Shown: positions 1-6,540 of the stretch, one piece after another
How the letters are laid out: every line of letters begins with the position of its first letter
Numbering within the stretch: the first letter of the stretch is position 1
DNA from: Acidimicrobiia bacterium UBA4744
GTDB taxonomy: Bacteria; Actinomycetota; Acidimicrobiia; Spongiisociales; UBA4744
Reading direction: 5' to 3'
NCBI GenBank assembly: GCA_002403855.1
Contig: DHIO01000041.1
Span: 55,153 to 71,060 of the forward strand
DNA: 15,908 bases
Program-made: the position numbers and the translations under genes
The notes under the pieces: model-generated
Told to the model about the DNA's origin: nothing
Databases searched by the model: none
The model's input: only the letters and a program-made list of their open reading frames with translations

Positions 1-23
1 GAGGTTTCGCGGGCGAAAGCCTC
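1..23. repeat. Hairpin at the left edge
   Basis: GAGG at 1-4 pairs with CCTC at 20-23, and TTTCGC at 5-10 pairs with GCGAAA at 13-18, leaving one bulged G. This would fold into a tight hairpin. It lies at the window edge, so its context (perhaps the end of a gene to the left) cannot be seen. Positions 24-158 hold nothing I can support. Confidence 0.25.
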
Positions 24-158
24 GCGAGATTCGCGCTCAAGATACGGGCCGGAAATCCCGATGATTGACGTACAAGTTCTCACCCGGTCTCATGCACGCC
101 GAGCAATACGGAGTTCCCCCTTCCTCCGACTCTTCCCGAGAGGATCGGGCGAGAACCA

Positions 159-187
159 GAGGCCCCCTCATCGGCGGAGGGGGCCTC
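159..187 (-). terminator. Strong GC-rich hairpin downstream of the cDPG synthetase-like gene
   Basis: A perfect 11-bp inverted repeat (GAGGCCCCCTC / GAGGGGGCCTC) flanks a 7-nt loop at 170-176. It lies 44 bases past the stop codon of the minus-strand gene ending at 231. Only a weak, broken T run follows on that strand (TGGTTCTC). It fits a GC-rich actinobacterial-type terminator, possibly working in both directions. The stem is seen directly; terminator function is inferred. Confidence 0.65.
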
Positions 188-230
188 GCCTTTCCGGTTC
201 TTGCGCCATGGTGTGCTATTCGCAGGAATC

Positions 231-1574
231 TCACCCGGAAAGGGCGCGCTCCTCGATGAACTGCGCCACCAGATCGGCGAGGTCGGGCTTGCCTACCTCC
301 TCCAGATCGTAGAAGACCCGCGTAGTGGGCTTGTTGATGTCGACGACCCGGCTGAGGTCAATCGGAGTCCCGATCACCACTGCGTCGCAATCGGTGGCGT
401 TGATAGTGGCTTCGAGATCCCGCAGCTGCTCCTCGCCGTAGCCCATCGCCGGCAGAACCGTACCGATGTCTGGATAGATCTCGAATGTCTCGCGGAGACG
501 CCCGACGAGGAACGGACGCGGATCGACGAGCTCGGTGGCTCCGTTCTGTCGAGCAGCCACCACCCCGGCCCCGATCGTCATCTCCCCGTGTGTCAATGTC
601 GGGCCGTCCTCGATGACCAGAACCCGTCTCCCTCTCACCAGATCCGGATCCTCCATACGCACCGTGGACGCTGCTTCGACGATAATCGCGTCGGGGTTCA
701 CCGCCTCGACGTTCTGCCGGACCGTCTCTACTCCTTCGGGATCGGCACTGTCGACCTTGTTGATCACCACCACGTCAGCCACGCGAACGTTTACCTCGCC
801 CGGGTAGTAGCGGAGCTCATGACCGGGTCGGTGGGGGTCGGCCACGGTGATCTGGAGGTCGGGCTCAAAGAAAGCGAAGTCGTTGTTTCCGCCGTCCCAA
901 ACGATCACATCGCATCCGGCTGGATCGTCCTCGGCGGCGCGCAGGATGTCCTCGTAGTCGACACCGGCATAGATGACATTTCCTCGCACGATGTGCGGCT
1001 CGTACTCCTCCATCTCCTCGATAGTGCAGTTGTGCGTCTCGAGATCGGCCAGATCCGCGAACCGCTGGACCCGCTGCGCGTTCAAGTCGCCGTACGGCAT
1101 CGGGTGGCGGACGGCCACCACCTTCAGATCTCGCTCCATCAGGATCTCGATCACCCGCCGGGAGGTCTGACTCTTCCCCGATCCGGTGCGGACCGCGCAT
1201 ACCGCCACTATGGGTTTGGTGCTGGACAGCTGCGTGTCGCCCGGACCCAGCAGAGTGAAAGCTGCTCCCGCCGCTTGAACGATGGCACCGACGCCCATGA
1301 CATGCCCGTAGGTAATGTCGCTGTAGGAGAAGACACATTCGTCGACGTTCAGTTTCCGGATCAGGTGCGGAAGGTCTTCCTGGGCGTAGATCGGGATCCC
1401 GTCCGGGTACAAAGCTCCGGCCAGTTCAGGTGGGTACCGGCGACCTTCGATGTCGGGGATCTGGGTAGCCGTAAACGCAACCACCCGTGACGATCCATCC
1501 CCCCGGTAGCGGGTGTTGAAGTTGTGGAAGTCCCGCCCGGCAGCTCCGATGATGATCACATTGCGGTGGCCCAC
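231..1574 (-). CDS. Cyclic 2,3-diphosphoglycerate synthetase-like P-loop protein
   Basis: This 447-residue cytoplasmic protein resembles cyclic 2,3-diphosphoglycerate synthetase (cDPGS), the methanogen enzyme that closes 2,3-diphosphoglycerate into cyclic 2,3-DPG using ATP. Bacterial homologues are often labelled GTPase. The N-terminus has a Rossmann-like start (VIIIGAAGRDFHNFN, residues 6-20). A P-loop nucleotide site with core GSGKSQTSR sits at 131-139. A Walker-B-like region WDGGNND lies near 226-232, and NKVD at 272-275 resembles a G4 guanine-recognition motif. Length is close to the archaeal enzymes. The start is GTG at 1574, preceded by GGAGG with 5-nt spacing. The gene stands alone, 147 bases from the next gene upstream, and ends before a strong hairpin. 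Family assignment is fairly firm; whether the product here is cDPG is not shown by the sequence. Confidence 0.85.
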   Translation of the reverse strand: MGHRNVIIIGAAGRDFHNFNTRYRGDGSSRVVAFTATQIPDIEGRRYPPELAGALYPDGIPIYAQEDLPHLIRKLNVDECVFSYSDITYGHVMGVGAIVQAAGAAFTLLGPGDTQLSSTKPIVAVCAVRTGSGKSQTSRRVIEILMERDLKVVAVRHPMPYGDLNAQRVQRFADLADLETHNCTIEEMEEYEPHIVRGNVIYAGVDYEDILRAAEDDPAGCDVIVWDGGNNDFAFFEPDLQITVADPHRPGHELRYYPGEVNVRVADVVVINKVDSADPEGVETVRQNVEAVNPDAIIVEAASTVRMEDPDLVRGRRVLVIEDGPTLTHGEMTIGAGVVAARQNGATELVDPRPFLVGRLRETFEIYPDIGTVLPAMGYGEEQLRDLEATINATDCDAVVIGTPIDLSRVVDINKPTTRVFYDLEEVGKPDLADLVAQFIEERALSG

Positions 1575-1604
1575 TGAACCCTCCGATCGACGGTGCTGCC
1601 GGCC

Positions 1605-1677
1605 ATCCTACGGGCTATGCACGCGCCGCATAGGCACGGACGGCTCGATCCACGTAGACCGCATGATTCGACGTGGA
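1605..1677 (-). promoter_or_regulatory. Inverted repeats upstream of the cDPG synthetase-like gene
   Basis: Two perfect inverted repeats lie in the 146-bp gap upstream of the GTG start at 1574. CTATGC / GCATAG occupies 1615-1620 and 1628-1633 (7-nt spacer). TCCACGT / ACGTGGA occupies 1649-1655 and 1671-1677 (15-nt spacer). A TAGGAT hexamer at 1610-1605 on the minus strand fits a -10 box; I see no good -35. The first repeat would cover the promoter spacer, so it may be an operator. The repeats are visible; the regulatory role is inferred. Confidence 0.3.
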
Positions 1678-1687
1678 CCGGGACCAG

Positions 1688-1717
1688 CGCTCCCGTGGTG
1701 CACAGCTGGTGGGAGCG
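1688..1717 (-). terminator. Hairpin right after the small membrane protein gene
   Basis: CGCTCCC at 1688-1694 pairs perfectly with GGGAGCG at 1711-1717 across a 16-nt loop. It starts 4 bases past the stop codon (1721) of the small membrane protein gene. ACCAGC (1683-1688) and GCTGGT (1705-1710) offer a competing pairing. No T-tract follows. It probably ends the dnaB-side transcript, but this is inferred. Confidence 0.45.
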
Positions 1718-1720
1718 TCG

Positions 1721-1879
1721 CTAGTTGGAGGCCCGGGCCAACGCCCGGACGACGACGGCAATCAACGCCACCAGGATCACCGCCCCGAACACCCATCTGA
1801 GAACCGCGAGCAGCTGTCCCAGCAGAACAAGGGCCACGATGATGGCGACGATCCACAGGATTCGCGATCTTCCGGTCAT
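1721..1879 (-). CDS. Small hydrophobic membrane protein, function unknown
   Basis: This predicted protein has 52 residues. It opens with a short basic stretch (MTGRSR) and is then almost wholly hydrophobic. Two helices are likely, about residues 8-25 and 28-46, joined by a short turn carrying one arginine (LLAVLRWVFG). It ends with RALARASN, so the single basic residues give little topology signal. The ATG at 1879 is preferred; a TTG at 1912 would add 11 residues. Ribosome-site support is poor (an AGG about 9 nt upstream). The gene follows dnaB by 117 bases on the same strand and is followed by a hairpin at 1688-1717. I do not recognise a family. The gene is plausible from hydrophobic organisation and placement, but it is short. 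Confidence 0.55.
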   Translation of the reverse strand: MTGRSRILWIVAIIVALVLLGQLLAVLRWVFGAVILVALIAVVVRALARASN

Positions 1880-1996
1880 ACGGGGGAACCTAGCCAACCG
1901 GATGCCCGACAACTGCGCATTTATGGAGCGCAGAGACAGACGGCCGGATTCGCGGCGTCCGGGAGGGCGGGTTTGGAGTCAGTGTTGGTTTGGTGG

Positions 1997-3367
1997 TCAA
2001 ACCGACACGTCTCGCCCCAGGTCGGCGAAGAGGGTGAATTCCGGAAGGAAAGTCATATCGACTCTGCCGGTAGACCCGGCCCGGTGCTTGGCGATGATTA
2101 CCTCGGCGAGGCCCTTGGTGTCCTGAGCTTCCGGGTGGTAGTACTCGTGGCGGTAGATGAACATCACCACGTCCGAGTCTTGTTCGATGGCACCGCTTTC
2201 CCGCAGGTCACCTAATCGAGGCCTCTTGTCCTCCCGGGCTTCGAGGCTGCGGTTCAATTGAGACACAGCCATGATCGGCAGGTCCAGCTCTCGAGCAAGG
2301 TTCTTGAGACTACGGCTGATTTCGGCTATCTCCTGCTGGCGGTTCTCGCGGGCCGACCCGGTCATCAGCTGGAGATAGTCGATGATCACCAGATCGAGTC
2401 CGTGCTGTCGCTTGAGACGGCGGCACTTGGCCCTGATATCGGTGACCGTCAGCTGACCGGAATCGTCGATGTAGATGGGTGCCTTGTACATCTTCGAGGC
2501 TGCCTGCACGACCTTCTGCCAGAGTTGCGGGCCAAGCTGGCCGGTCCGTAGTTTCATCGAATCAACCCTGCCGATCGAGCAGAGCAGGCGCTGGACGACT
2601 TCCTCGCGGCTCATCTCGAGACTGAATATGGCAACGGTGCCACCGGTCATGGCGACGTTGGTGGCGATGTTGGCCGCCAAGGTGCTCTTGCCCATCGAGG
2701 GCCGCGCCGCCACGATGACGAGGTTGGCGGGCTGCAGCCCGGCCAGTTTGCGATCCAGGTCGCGGAAGCCCGTGGCGAGACCGGTCAACTCGGACCCGCG
2801 AGCTTCCATCTCTTCAATCACCTCGAGGGTGCTGTGCAACAGCGGGCTCATGGGAATGAGGCCTTCACCGATCCGGCGTTCACCCACCCCGAATACCGCT
2901 TGCTCGGCCCGGTCCAGAACAGCCGAAATCTCGAGGTCCGTCATGACTGCCAGATCGCCGATTTGGCCGCCTGCACCGATGAGCCGGCGACGCAACCCAT
3001 GTTCCTCGACGATCTCTGCGTAGTACTCGATGTTGGAGGCCGTGGGCACGCCCTCCATCAGGTCGGTGAGATAGCCGGCACCACCTACTCGTTCGAGTTC
3101 GCCCTTCCGGTGGAGGGCATCAGACACCGTCAGCGCGTCTATTGGCTGGTTGGCGTTGTAGAGATGCACGATCGAGTCGAAGATGGCCTGATGGGCAGGA
3201 ACATAAAAATCATCGGGGTCCAGTTTGTCCATGACCAGGTTGGCCGCTTCGGCCGACAGCATGATTGCCCCGAGGACGGACTCTTCGGCCTCAATACTGT
3301 GCGGGGGGACGCGTCCTCGACCGGATACGCTCCTCGGTCGAGTGGAAATCCGGTCGAGATCGGTCAC
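1997..3367 (-). CDS. dnaB: Replicative DNA helicase DnaB
   Basis: DnaB is the hexameric 5'-3' helicase that unwinds DNA at the replication fork and binds primase. At 456 residues this copy has the usual full length. The N-terminal domain spans about residues 20-125 (PPHSIEAEESVLGAIMLS start), followed by a linker and the RecA-type ATPase from about 190. The Walker A motif ARPSMGKST is at 221-229 and Walker B LVIIDYLQL at 326-334. The SQLNRSLE segment starts near 369, and the DLRESGAIEQDSDVV stretch near 387-401 is the DnaB signature. No intein interrupts the P-loop or other motifs, unlike many actinobacterial dnaB genes. The GTG start at 3367 is 7 bases past the rplI stop and has GAGG 5 nt upstream. 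It is the last of the five core operon genes. Confidence 0.97.
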   Translation of the reverse strand: MTDLDRISTRPRSVSGRGRVPPHSIEAEESVLGAIMLSAEAANLVMDKLDPDDFYVPAHQAIFDSIVHLYNANQPIDALTVSDALHRKGELERVGGAGYLTDLMEGVPTASNIEYYAEIVEEHGLRRRLIGAGGQIGDLAVMTDLEISAVLDRAEQAVFGVGERRIGEGLIPMSPLLHSTLEVIEEMEARGSELTGLATGFRDLDRKLAGLQPANLVIVAARPSMGKSTLAANIATNVAMTGGTVAIFSLEMSREEVVQRLLCSIGRVDSMKLRTGQLGPQLWQKVVQAASKMYKAPIYIDDSGQLTVTDIRAKCRRLKRQHGLDLVIIDYLQLMTGSARENRQQEIAEISRSLKNLARELDLPIMAVSQLNRSLEAREDKRPRLGDLRESGAIEQDSDVVMFIYRHEYYHPEAQDTKGLAEVIIAKHRAGSTGRVDMTFLPEFTLFADLGRDVSV

Positions 3368-3374
3368 TCGTGCC

Positions 3375-3821
3375 TCACGCGGGAATCACATCGAGGGTCA
3401 ACGCAAACTGAACCTCCGGGTGCAGCTTGACCATCAACTCGTGGAGACCGATGCTCTTGATGGGAGCGGTCATCTGCACCGTGGAGCGATCCAACTGTAC
3501 GCCGGTGAACTTCAGGACGCCGTCGACCACATCCGCAGCCGAGATGGAACCGAACAGCTTGCCTTCATCGCCTGCCTGAGCGGCGATCACCACCCGGGTC
3601 CCGGCCAACGTCGTGGCGGTTGCCTGGGCTTCTTCGAGCTCCTTGCGAAGAGCGTCTTCATGGGCCTTCCTGATGCTCTCAGCATCCCGCAAGGCCCCCG
3701 CAGTCGCCTTCATAGCCAGCTTCTTGGGGAGGAGGTAGTTTCGACCGTAACCATCCGCGACTTCGACTACTTCTCCCTTCCCACCCAAACCGGCGACATC
3801 CTCTGTGAGTATGAGCCTCAT
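3375..3821 (-). CDS. rplI: 50S ribosomal protein L9
   Basis: L9 binds 23S rRNA near the L1 stalk through its N-terminal domain and extends a long helix from the large subunit. The 148-residue length is typical. The N-terminal signature is clear: MRLILTEDVAGLGGKGEVV, then GYGRNYLLPKKLA at about 24-36. The alanine- and glutamate-rich connecting helix covers roughly 40-75. The C-terminal domain includes GKLFGSIS near 87-94. The ATG overlaps the rpsR stop by four bases (ATGA), which suggests translational coupling. dnaB follows after a 7-base gap. Confidence 0.97.
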   Translation of the reverse strand: MRLILTEDVAGLGGKGEVVEVADGYGRNYLLPKKLAMKATAGALRDAESIRKAHEDALRKELEEAQATATTLAGTRVVIAAQAGDEGKLFGSISAADVVDGVLKFTGVQLDRSTVQMTAPIKSIGLHELMVKLHPEVQFALTLDVIPA

Positions 3822-4081
3822 CCTTGCCCCACATACGGAAGCAACGCCATTTCCCGAGCGTTGCGGATGGCAACCGCCACTTGCCGCTGGTGCTGCGTGC
3901 AGTTTCCGGTCACACGCCGTGCCCGGATCTTGGCCCGGTCCGACATGTACTTCCGGAGAACCGCGACATCCTTGTAATCGATGTGGTCGATCTTCTCCCG
4001 GCAGAAATAGCAGACCTTCTTCTTGAATTTCTTGGCGTTCCTCGGGTTCTCCCGCCGACGCCGTGCTGATTTGCCAGCCAT
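3818..4081 (-). CDS. rpsR: 30S ribosomal protein S18, zinc-binding form
   Basis: S18 sits on the small-subunit platform as a dimer with S6. The protein has 87 residues: a very basic N-terminus (KSARRRRENPRNAKKFKKK) and then the S18 core with KDVAVLRKYMSDRAKI. It carries C24-x2-C27 and C61-x2-H64, the complete metal ligand set of the 'C+' zinc-ribbon type. Many actinobacteria also keep a zinc-free paralogue elsewhere under Zur control; none is visible here. The gene lies between ssb (19-base gap) and rplI (4-base overlap), the classic position. Confidence 0.97.
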   Translation of the reverse strand: MAGKSARRRRENPRNAKKFKKKVCYFCREKIDHIDYKDVAVLRKYMSDRAKIRARRVTGNCTQHQRQVAVAIRNAREMALLPYVGQG

Positions 4082-4100
4082 TACCGTGTCGTCCTCCTAC

Positions 4101-4550
4101 CTAGAAAGGTGCCTCGTCCGGCCCGTAGTCATCTCGAGCGACCGGCGCGGCCGGGACGCTCTGGCGCCCACCATCCCAGTCGTTTCCGCCCGAACGAGCC
4201 GTCTTGGTGATAGAAGCAGTTGCCCACCGAAGCGAAGGTCCCATCTCGTCGATACGGATCTCGACGACGGATCTCTTGTCACCCTCCTGGGTCTCCCACT
4301 GCCGCTGCTCCAAGCTGCCGGTGATGATCACCCGGGCACCCTTCGTGAGCGACTCGGCGGCATTCTCGGCCGCCTCTCGCCAAAGGGTGCCACCAAAGAA
4401 GCTCGTCTCCTCCTGCCACTCGTTCTGTTGATCACGCCACCGGCGGTTGACGGCCACCCGGATCTTCGCCATCGCCACCCCCGACGGGGTGAATCGAAGC
4501 TCTGGGTCCTCAACGAGATTGCCGATCACGGTCACACTGTTCGTCGCCAT
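4101..4550 (-). CDS. ssb: Single-stranded DNA-binding protein
   Basis: SSB coats single-stranded DNA during replication and repair and recruits partners through its C-terminal tip. Of 149 residues, about 1-110 form the OB fold (MATNSVTVIGNLVEDPELRF start; TSFFGGTLWREAAENAAESL; KGARVIITGSLEQRQWE). The tail is short, about 38 residues, and ends DDYGPDEAPF. It keeps the acidic stretch and terminal Pro-Phe, though in a looser spacing than the E. coli DDDIPF tip. The ATG at 4550 has AAGGAG 8 nt upstream. It is the second gene of the rpsF operon. Actinobacteria often carry a second ssb; this is the operon-linked copy. Confidence 0.96.
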   Translation of the reverse strand: MATNSVTVIGNLVEDPELRFTPSGVAMAKIRVAVNRRWRDQQNEWQEETSFFGGTLWREAAENAAESLTKGARVIITGSLEQRQWETQEGDKRSVVEIRIDEMGPSLRWATASITKTARSGGNDWDGGRQSVPAAPVARDDYGPDEAPF

Positions 4551-4565
4551 TATTCTCTCTCCTTA

Positions 4566-4609
4566 CAGGTCAGGCTCACCCTCACTGTGCCAGGAGGGTG
4601 TGACACCTG
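4566..4609 (-). repeat. Compound hairpin between rpsF and ssb
   Basis: In the 67-base gap between rpsF and ssb, CACCCTC (4577-4583) pairs with GAGGGTG (4594-4600) across a 10-nt loop. An outer pair, CAGGT (4566-4570) and ACCTG (4605-4609), closes the structure around an internal loop. It lies just upstream of the ssb ribosome-binding site. It could be a processing site or a partial terminator that sets the S6 to SSB ratio. The pairing is visible; the role is inferred. Confidence 0.4.
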
Positions 4610-4617
4610 CCGATCGG

Positions 4618-4914
4618 TCATTCCTGGTCGAGATGGAAGATCTTGTGCCGGATCACCAGGTCGGCCAGAGACAGCACACGATCCAGGTCGTCGACGACGT
4701 CCGGTTCGGCCTCGAATTTGAGCACCGAGTAGTAGCCCTCGTTGAGATGCTTGATCTCATAGGCAAAGCGGCGCTTGCCCCAGAGATCGGTGTCGACAAC
4801 GTTCGAACCGCGGCTGCGGAGGAATTCCTCCGTCTCGTTCACCAGCGTTCGATAGTCAGAATCGGCCAATTCGGGCCGATGAATGGTCATCAGCTCATAG
4901 CTGCGCAAAGGCAT
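4618..4914 (-). CDS. rpsF: 30S ribosomal protein S6
   Basis: S6 binds 16S rRNA on the platform as a heterodimer with S18, which is encoded two genes downstream. The 98-residue protein shows the S6 pattern: RSYELMTIHRPEL at the N-terminus, WGKRRFAYEIKHLNEGYY at about 45-62, and a C-terminal strand with HKIFHLD. There is no long acidic C-terminal tail. The ATG at 4914 follows a very strong AGGAGGAGG ribosome-binding site. It is the first gene of the rpsF-ssb-rpsR-rplI-dnaB operon and has a structured leader at 4931-4997. Confidence 0.97.
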   Translation of the reverse strand: MPLRSYELMTIHRPELADSDYRTLVNETEEFLRSRGSNVVDTDLWGKRRFAYEIKHLNEGYYSVLKFEAEPDVVDDLDRVLSLADLVIRHKIFHLDQE

Positions 4915-4930
4915 CCTCCTCCTGTGGACA

Positions 4931-4997
4931 TCCGCTTCGCTGCGGAAGGCCCCACCGTCCGGTGGAGCAGGCTCGGGTAAATCGTTGGTTACCCGGG
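4931..4997 (-). promoter_or_regulatory. Structured rpsF leader, candidate S6:S18 autoregulatory element
   Basis: Three hairpins lie in series between the putative promoter and the rpsF start. CTCGGGTAA / TTACCCGGG at 4972-4980 and 4989-4997 has an 8-nt loop and one G-T wobble. An 8-bp stem with a 4-nt loop, GGAC in the mRNA, occupies 4949-4968 and includes one G-U pair. TCCGC / GCGGA at 4931-4946 has a 6-nt loop. Known rpsF leaders in several phyla bind the S6:S18 dimer and shut down translation. The CCG within the second hairpin (CCACCGG in the mRNA) recalls that motif, but I cannot align it to a family model. Confidence 0.4.
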
Positions 4998-5008
4998 GAA
5001 GCGATGGC

Positions 5009-5038
5009 AGTGTAACCGACCCCTGGTGGGTAAAGGAA
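5009..5038 (-). promoter_or_regulatory. Putative promoter of the rpsF operon
   Basis: On the minus strand a TACACT hexamer (5014-5009) matches the TAnnnT -10 pattern. TTCCTT at 5038-5033 lies 18 nt upstream as a weak -35. Transcription would start near 5002, giving a leader of roughly 88 nt holding the downstream hairpins. The 256-base gap 4915-5170 shows no coding sequence. The call rests only on hexamer resemblance and spacing. Confidence 0.35.
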
Positions 5039-5170
5039 GCCCGGCAACAAGGGAGTTTTCGCGGAGCGGGTGCTCAATGGTCAGTAGTCGGCACTCGGTA
5101 CCGAACCGGGTTGGCACCGCCCTGTTGAGATCATGGCCCGACTCGCGCTAGGAGCTTGCCGCTTGAAGCT

Positions 5171-5701
5171 CTAGCTCTTCAGCGGAACAAAGGGGTCCCG
5201 GCCAACGTCGAGGCGGGCCGTCGGAGGAAGTCCATCGAAGTCACCGGCCCGCACCTCGATGGCCCACTGCCACGGCTCGTCGATGGCGTAGGTTGGGCAG
5301 GGATCCGACGTGCAAGGTTCCATCGTGAGCACGGCCAGCAGGGACCCGTCCGTCGCAAAAAAGGCGACGTCCAACGGGATCAAGGTGTCCTTCATCCAGA
5401 ACCCGCCGGTCGACGGTGCGGGAAGCAGGAACACCATGCCGTCGAGGTCGCCCAGATCGGTCACCCCCATGAGGCCCCGGCTTCGCCGGTTGGGCGTGTC
5501 GGCCACGGCGACGAGCAACCGGTCGCCGTCCAGGACAATCTCGGCAGTCTCGAAACCGGGCAGCGCCTGGGGACCGCCGGTGGAAACGGTGGTGGACGTG
5601 GTAGTCGTCGTCGACGCGGAGGGCTCGGTGGTCGGGGAAGAGCCTGTGGCGTCGCTACAGGCAGCGGCTACCAGGACAAGGGCCAGGACAAGTCGTCGCG
5701 T
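5171..5701 (-). CDS. DUF192 secreted lipoprotein with an apparent ACG start
   Basis: The C-terminal part, about residues 55-176, is a DUF192 domain. It shows RSRGLMGVTDLGDLDGMVFL, FWMKDTLIPLDVAFF, a CP-Y motif (SDPCPTYAID) and a final GRDPFVP. The molecular function of DUF192 is unknown. Upstream in frame lie a lipoprotein signal (RRLVLALVLVAAAC, lipid-modified Cys at 15) and a Ser/Thr/Pro-rich linker typical of surface lipoproteins. No ATG, GTG or TTG opens this part. AAGGAGG at 5712-5706 sits 4 nt before ACG at 5701, which would give 176 residues. The first standard start is TTG at 5518 (115 residues), which would lose the export signal. The start lies inside panB (34-base overlap), so translation may be coupled. 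Confidence 0.8.
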   Translation of the reverse strand, partial: TRRLVLALVLVAAACSDATGSSPTTEPSASTTTTTSTTVSTGGPQALPGFETAEIVLDGDRLLVAVADTPNRRSRGLMGVTDLGDLDGMVFLLPAPSTGGFWMKDTLIPLDVAFFATDGSLLAVLTMEPCTSDPCPTYAIDEPWQWAIEVRAGDFDGLPPTARLDVGRDPFVPLKS

Positions 5702-6540
5702 GGCTCCTCCTTGAATAGCGCCGTGGCCGCCTCGTCGGTCATGTGGTAGCTCTCCTCTTCGCTCGGGAAGGCACCCGCCTGAACATCCCCTACAAACGAC
5801 TGCAGAGCGGCTACCGCTTCATCGAAGAGGCGAGCATACTTCCGCACGAACTTCGGCATCCGGCCGTCGTGCAATCCGAGGACGTCGTGGAATACCAACA
5901 CCTGCCCATCGGTGTGATGACCCGCTCCGATGCCGATGGTGGGAACCGAAACCTCTTTGGTAATCAGCTGGGCCAGCACGTCGGGGATACCCTCCAGGAC
6001 AAGGCAGAAAATGCCCGCGTCGGCCAGCCGGTGGGCGTCCTGGAGCAGTTCCTTGGCAGTTTCGGCAGCCTTGCCTTGTACCCGGTAGCCGCCCATAGCA
6101 TGCACGGATTGAGGTGTGAGCCCGAGGTGGCCCACAACCGGGATCTCGGCGGCGAGTATGGCCTCAACGACCGGCACCCGCTTGCGCCCGCCCTCCAGTT
6201 TGACGGCTTCCGCCCCACCCTCGCGAACAAGCCGACCGGCGTTGCGAACGGCATCGTCGATCGATACGTGATAGCTCATCCAGGGCATGTCACCGATCAC
6301 CAGCGCTCTTGGCTCCGTGCGGGCCACCGCAGCCGTGTGGTGGATCATCACGTCGAGGTCGGCGGCCAGCGTGTCCTCGTAGCCGAGCACGACGTTGGCA
6401 ACCGAATCCCCCACGAGGATCATGTCGATTGCGGCCGCGTCGGCGATCCGGGCCGTCGGAGCATCGTAGGCGGTGACCATGGTCAATCTGGGACCGCCCT
6501 TGCGAGACCGCACATGCGGGACGGTGATCTTGTCGGCCAT
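5668..6540 (-). CDS. panB: 3-methyl-2-oxobutanoate hydroxymethyltransferase
   Basis: PanB transfers a hydroxymethyl group from 5,10-methylene-tetrahydrofolate to 3-methyl-2-oxobutanoate, giving ketopantoate, the first committed step to pantothenate and CoA. The 290-residue protein keeps the family's key positions: Asp45 in VGDSVANV, Asp84 in VIGDMPW and Glu116 in KLEGG for the metal, and Glu183 in LEGIP as the catalytic base. GHLGLTPQS (138-146) and PTIGIGAG (200-207) are also present. The tail after about 265 is slightly longer than usual. ATG at 6540 is preferred over GTG at 6561 because GAGAGAGG lies just upstream. A TAATCT hexamer (6660-6655) could be the -10 box. It overlaps the DUF192 gene downstream; panC and panD are not in the window. 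Confidence 0.97.
   Translation of the reverse strand: MADKITVPHVRSRKGGPRLTMVTAYDAPTARIADAAAIDMILVGDSVANVVLGYEDTLAADLDVMIHHTAAVARTEPRALVIGDMPWMSYHVSIDDAVRNAGRLVREGGAEAVKLEGGRKRVPVVEAILAAEIPVVGHLGLTPQSVHAMGGYRVQGKAAETAKELLQDAHRLADAGIFCLVLEGIPDVLAQLITKEVSVPTIGIGAGHHTDGQVLVFHDVLGLHDGRMPKFVRKYARLFDEAVAALQSFVGDVQAGAFPSEEESYHMTDEAATALFKEEPRDDLSWPLSW
5706..5712 (-). promoter_or_regulatory. Ribosome-binding site that fixes the lipoprotein start
   Basis: AAGGAGG on the minus strand is a near-perfect Shine-Dalgarno sequence lying inside the 3' end of panB. Four bases later comes ACG CGA CGA CTT, the exact point where a lipoprotein signal peptide should begin. No ATG, GTG or TTG follows in frame before 5518. 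The site argues for initiation at the ACG, or for an ATG changed by mutation or sequencing error. Confidence 0.55.

Noticed and set aside
201..1490. Long open frame (429 codons) on the plus strand opposite the cDPG synthetase-like gene
   Set aside because: It is fully antisense to a well-supported gene with recognisable motifs. Long antisense frames are expected at high GC, and its product has no recognisable domain.
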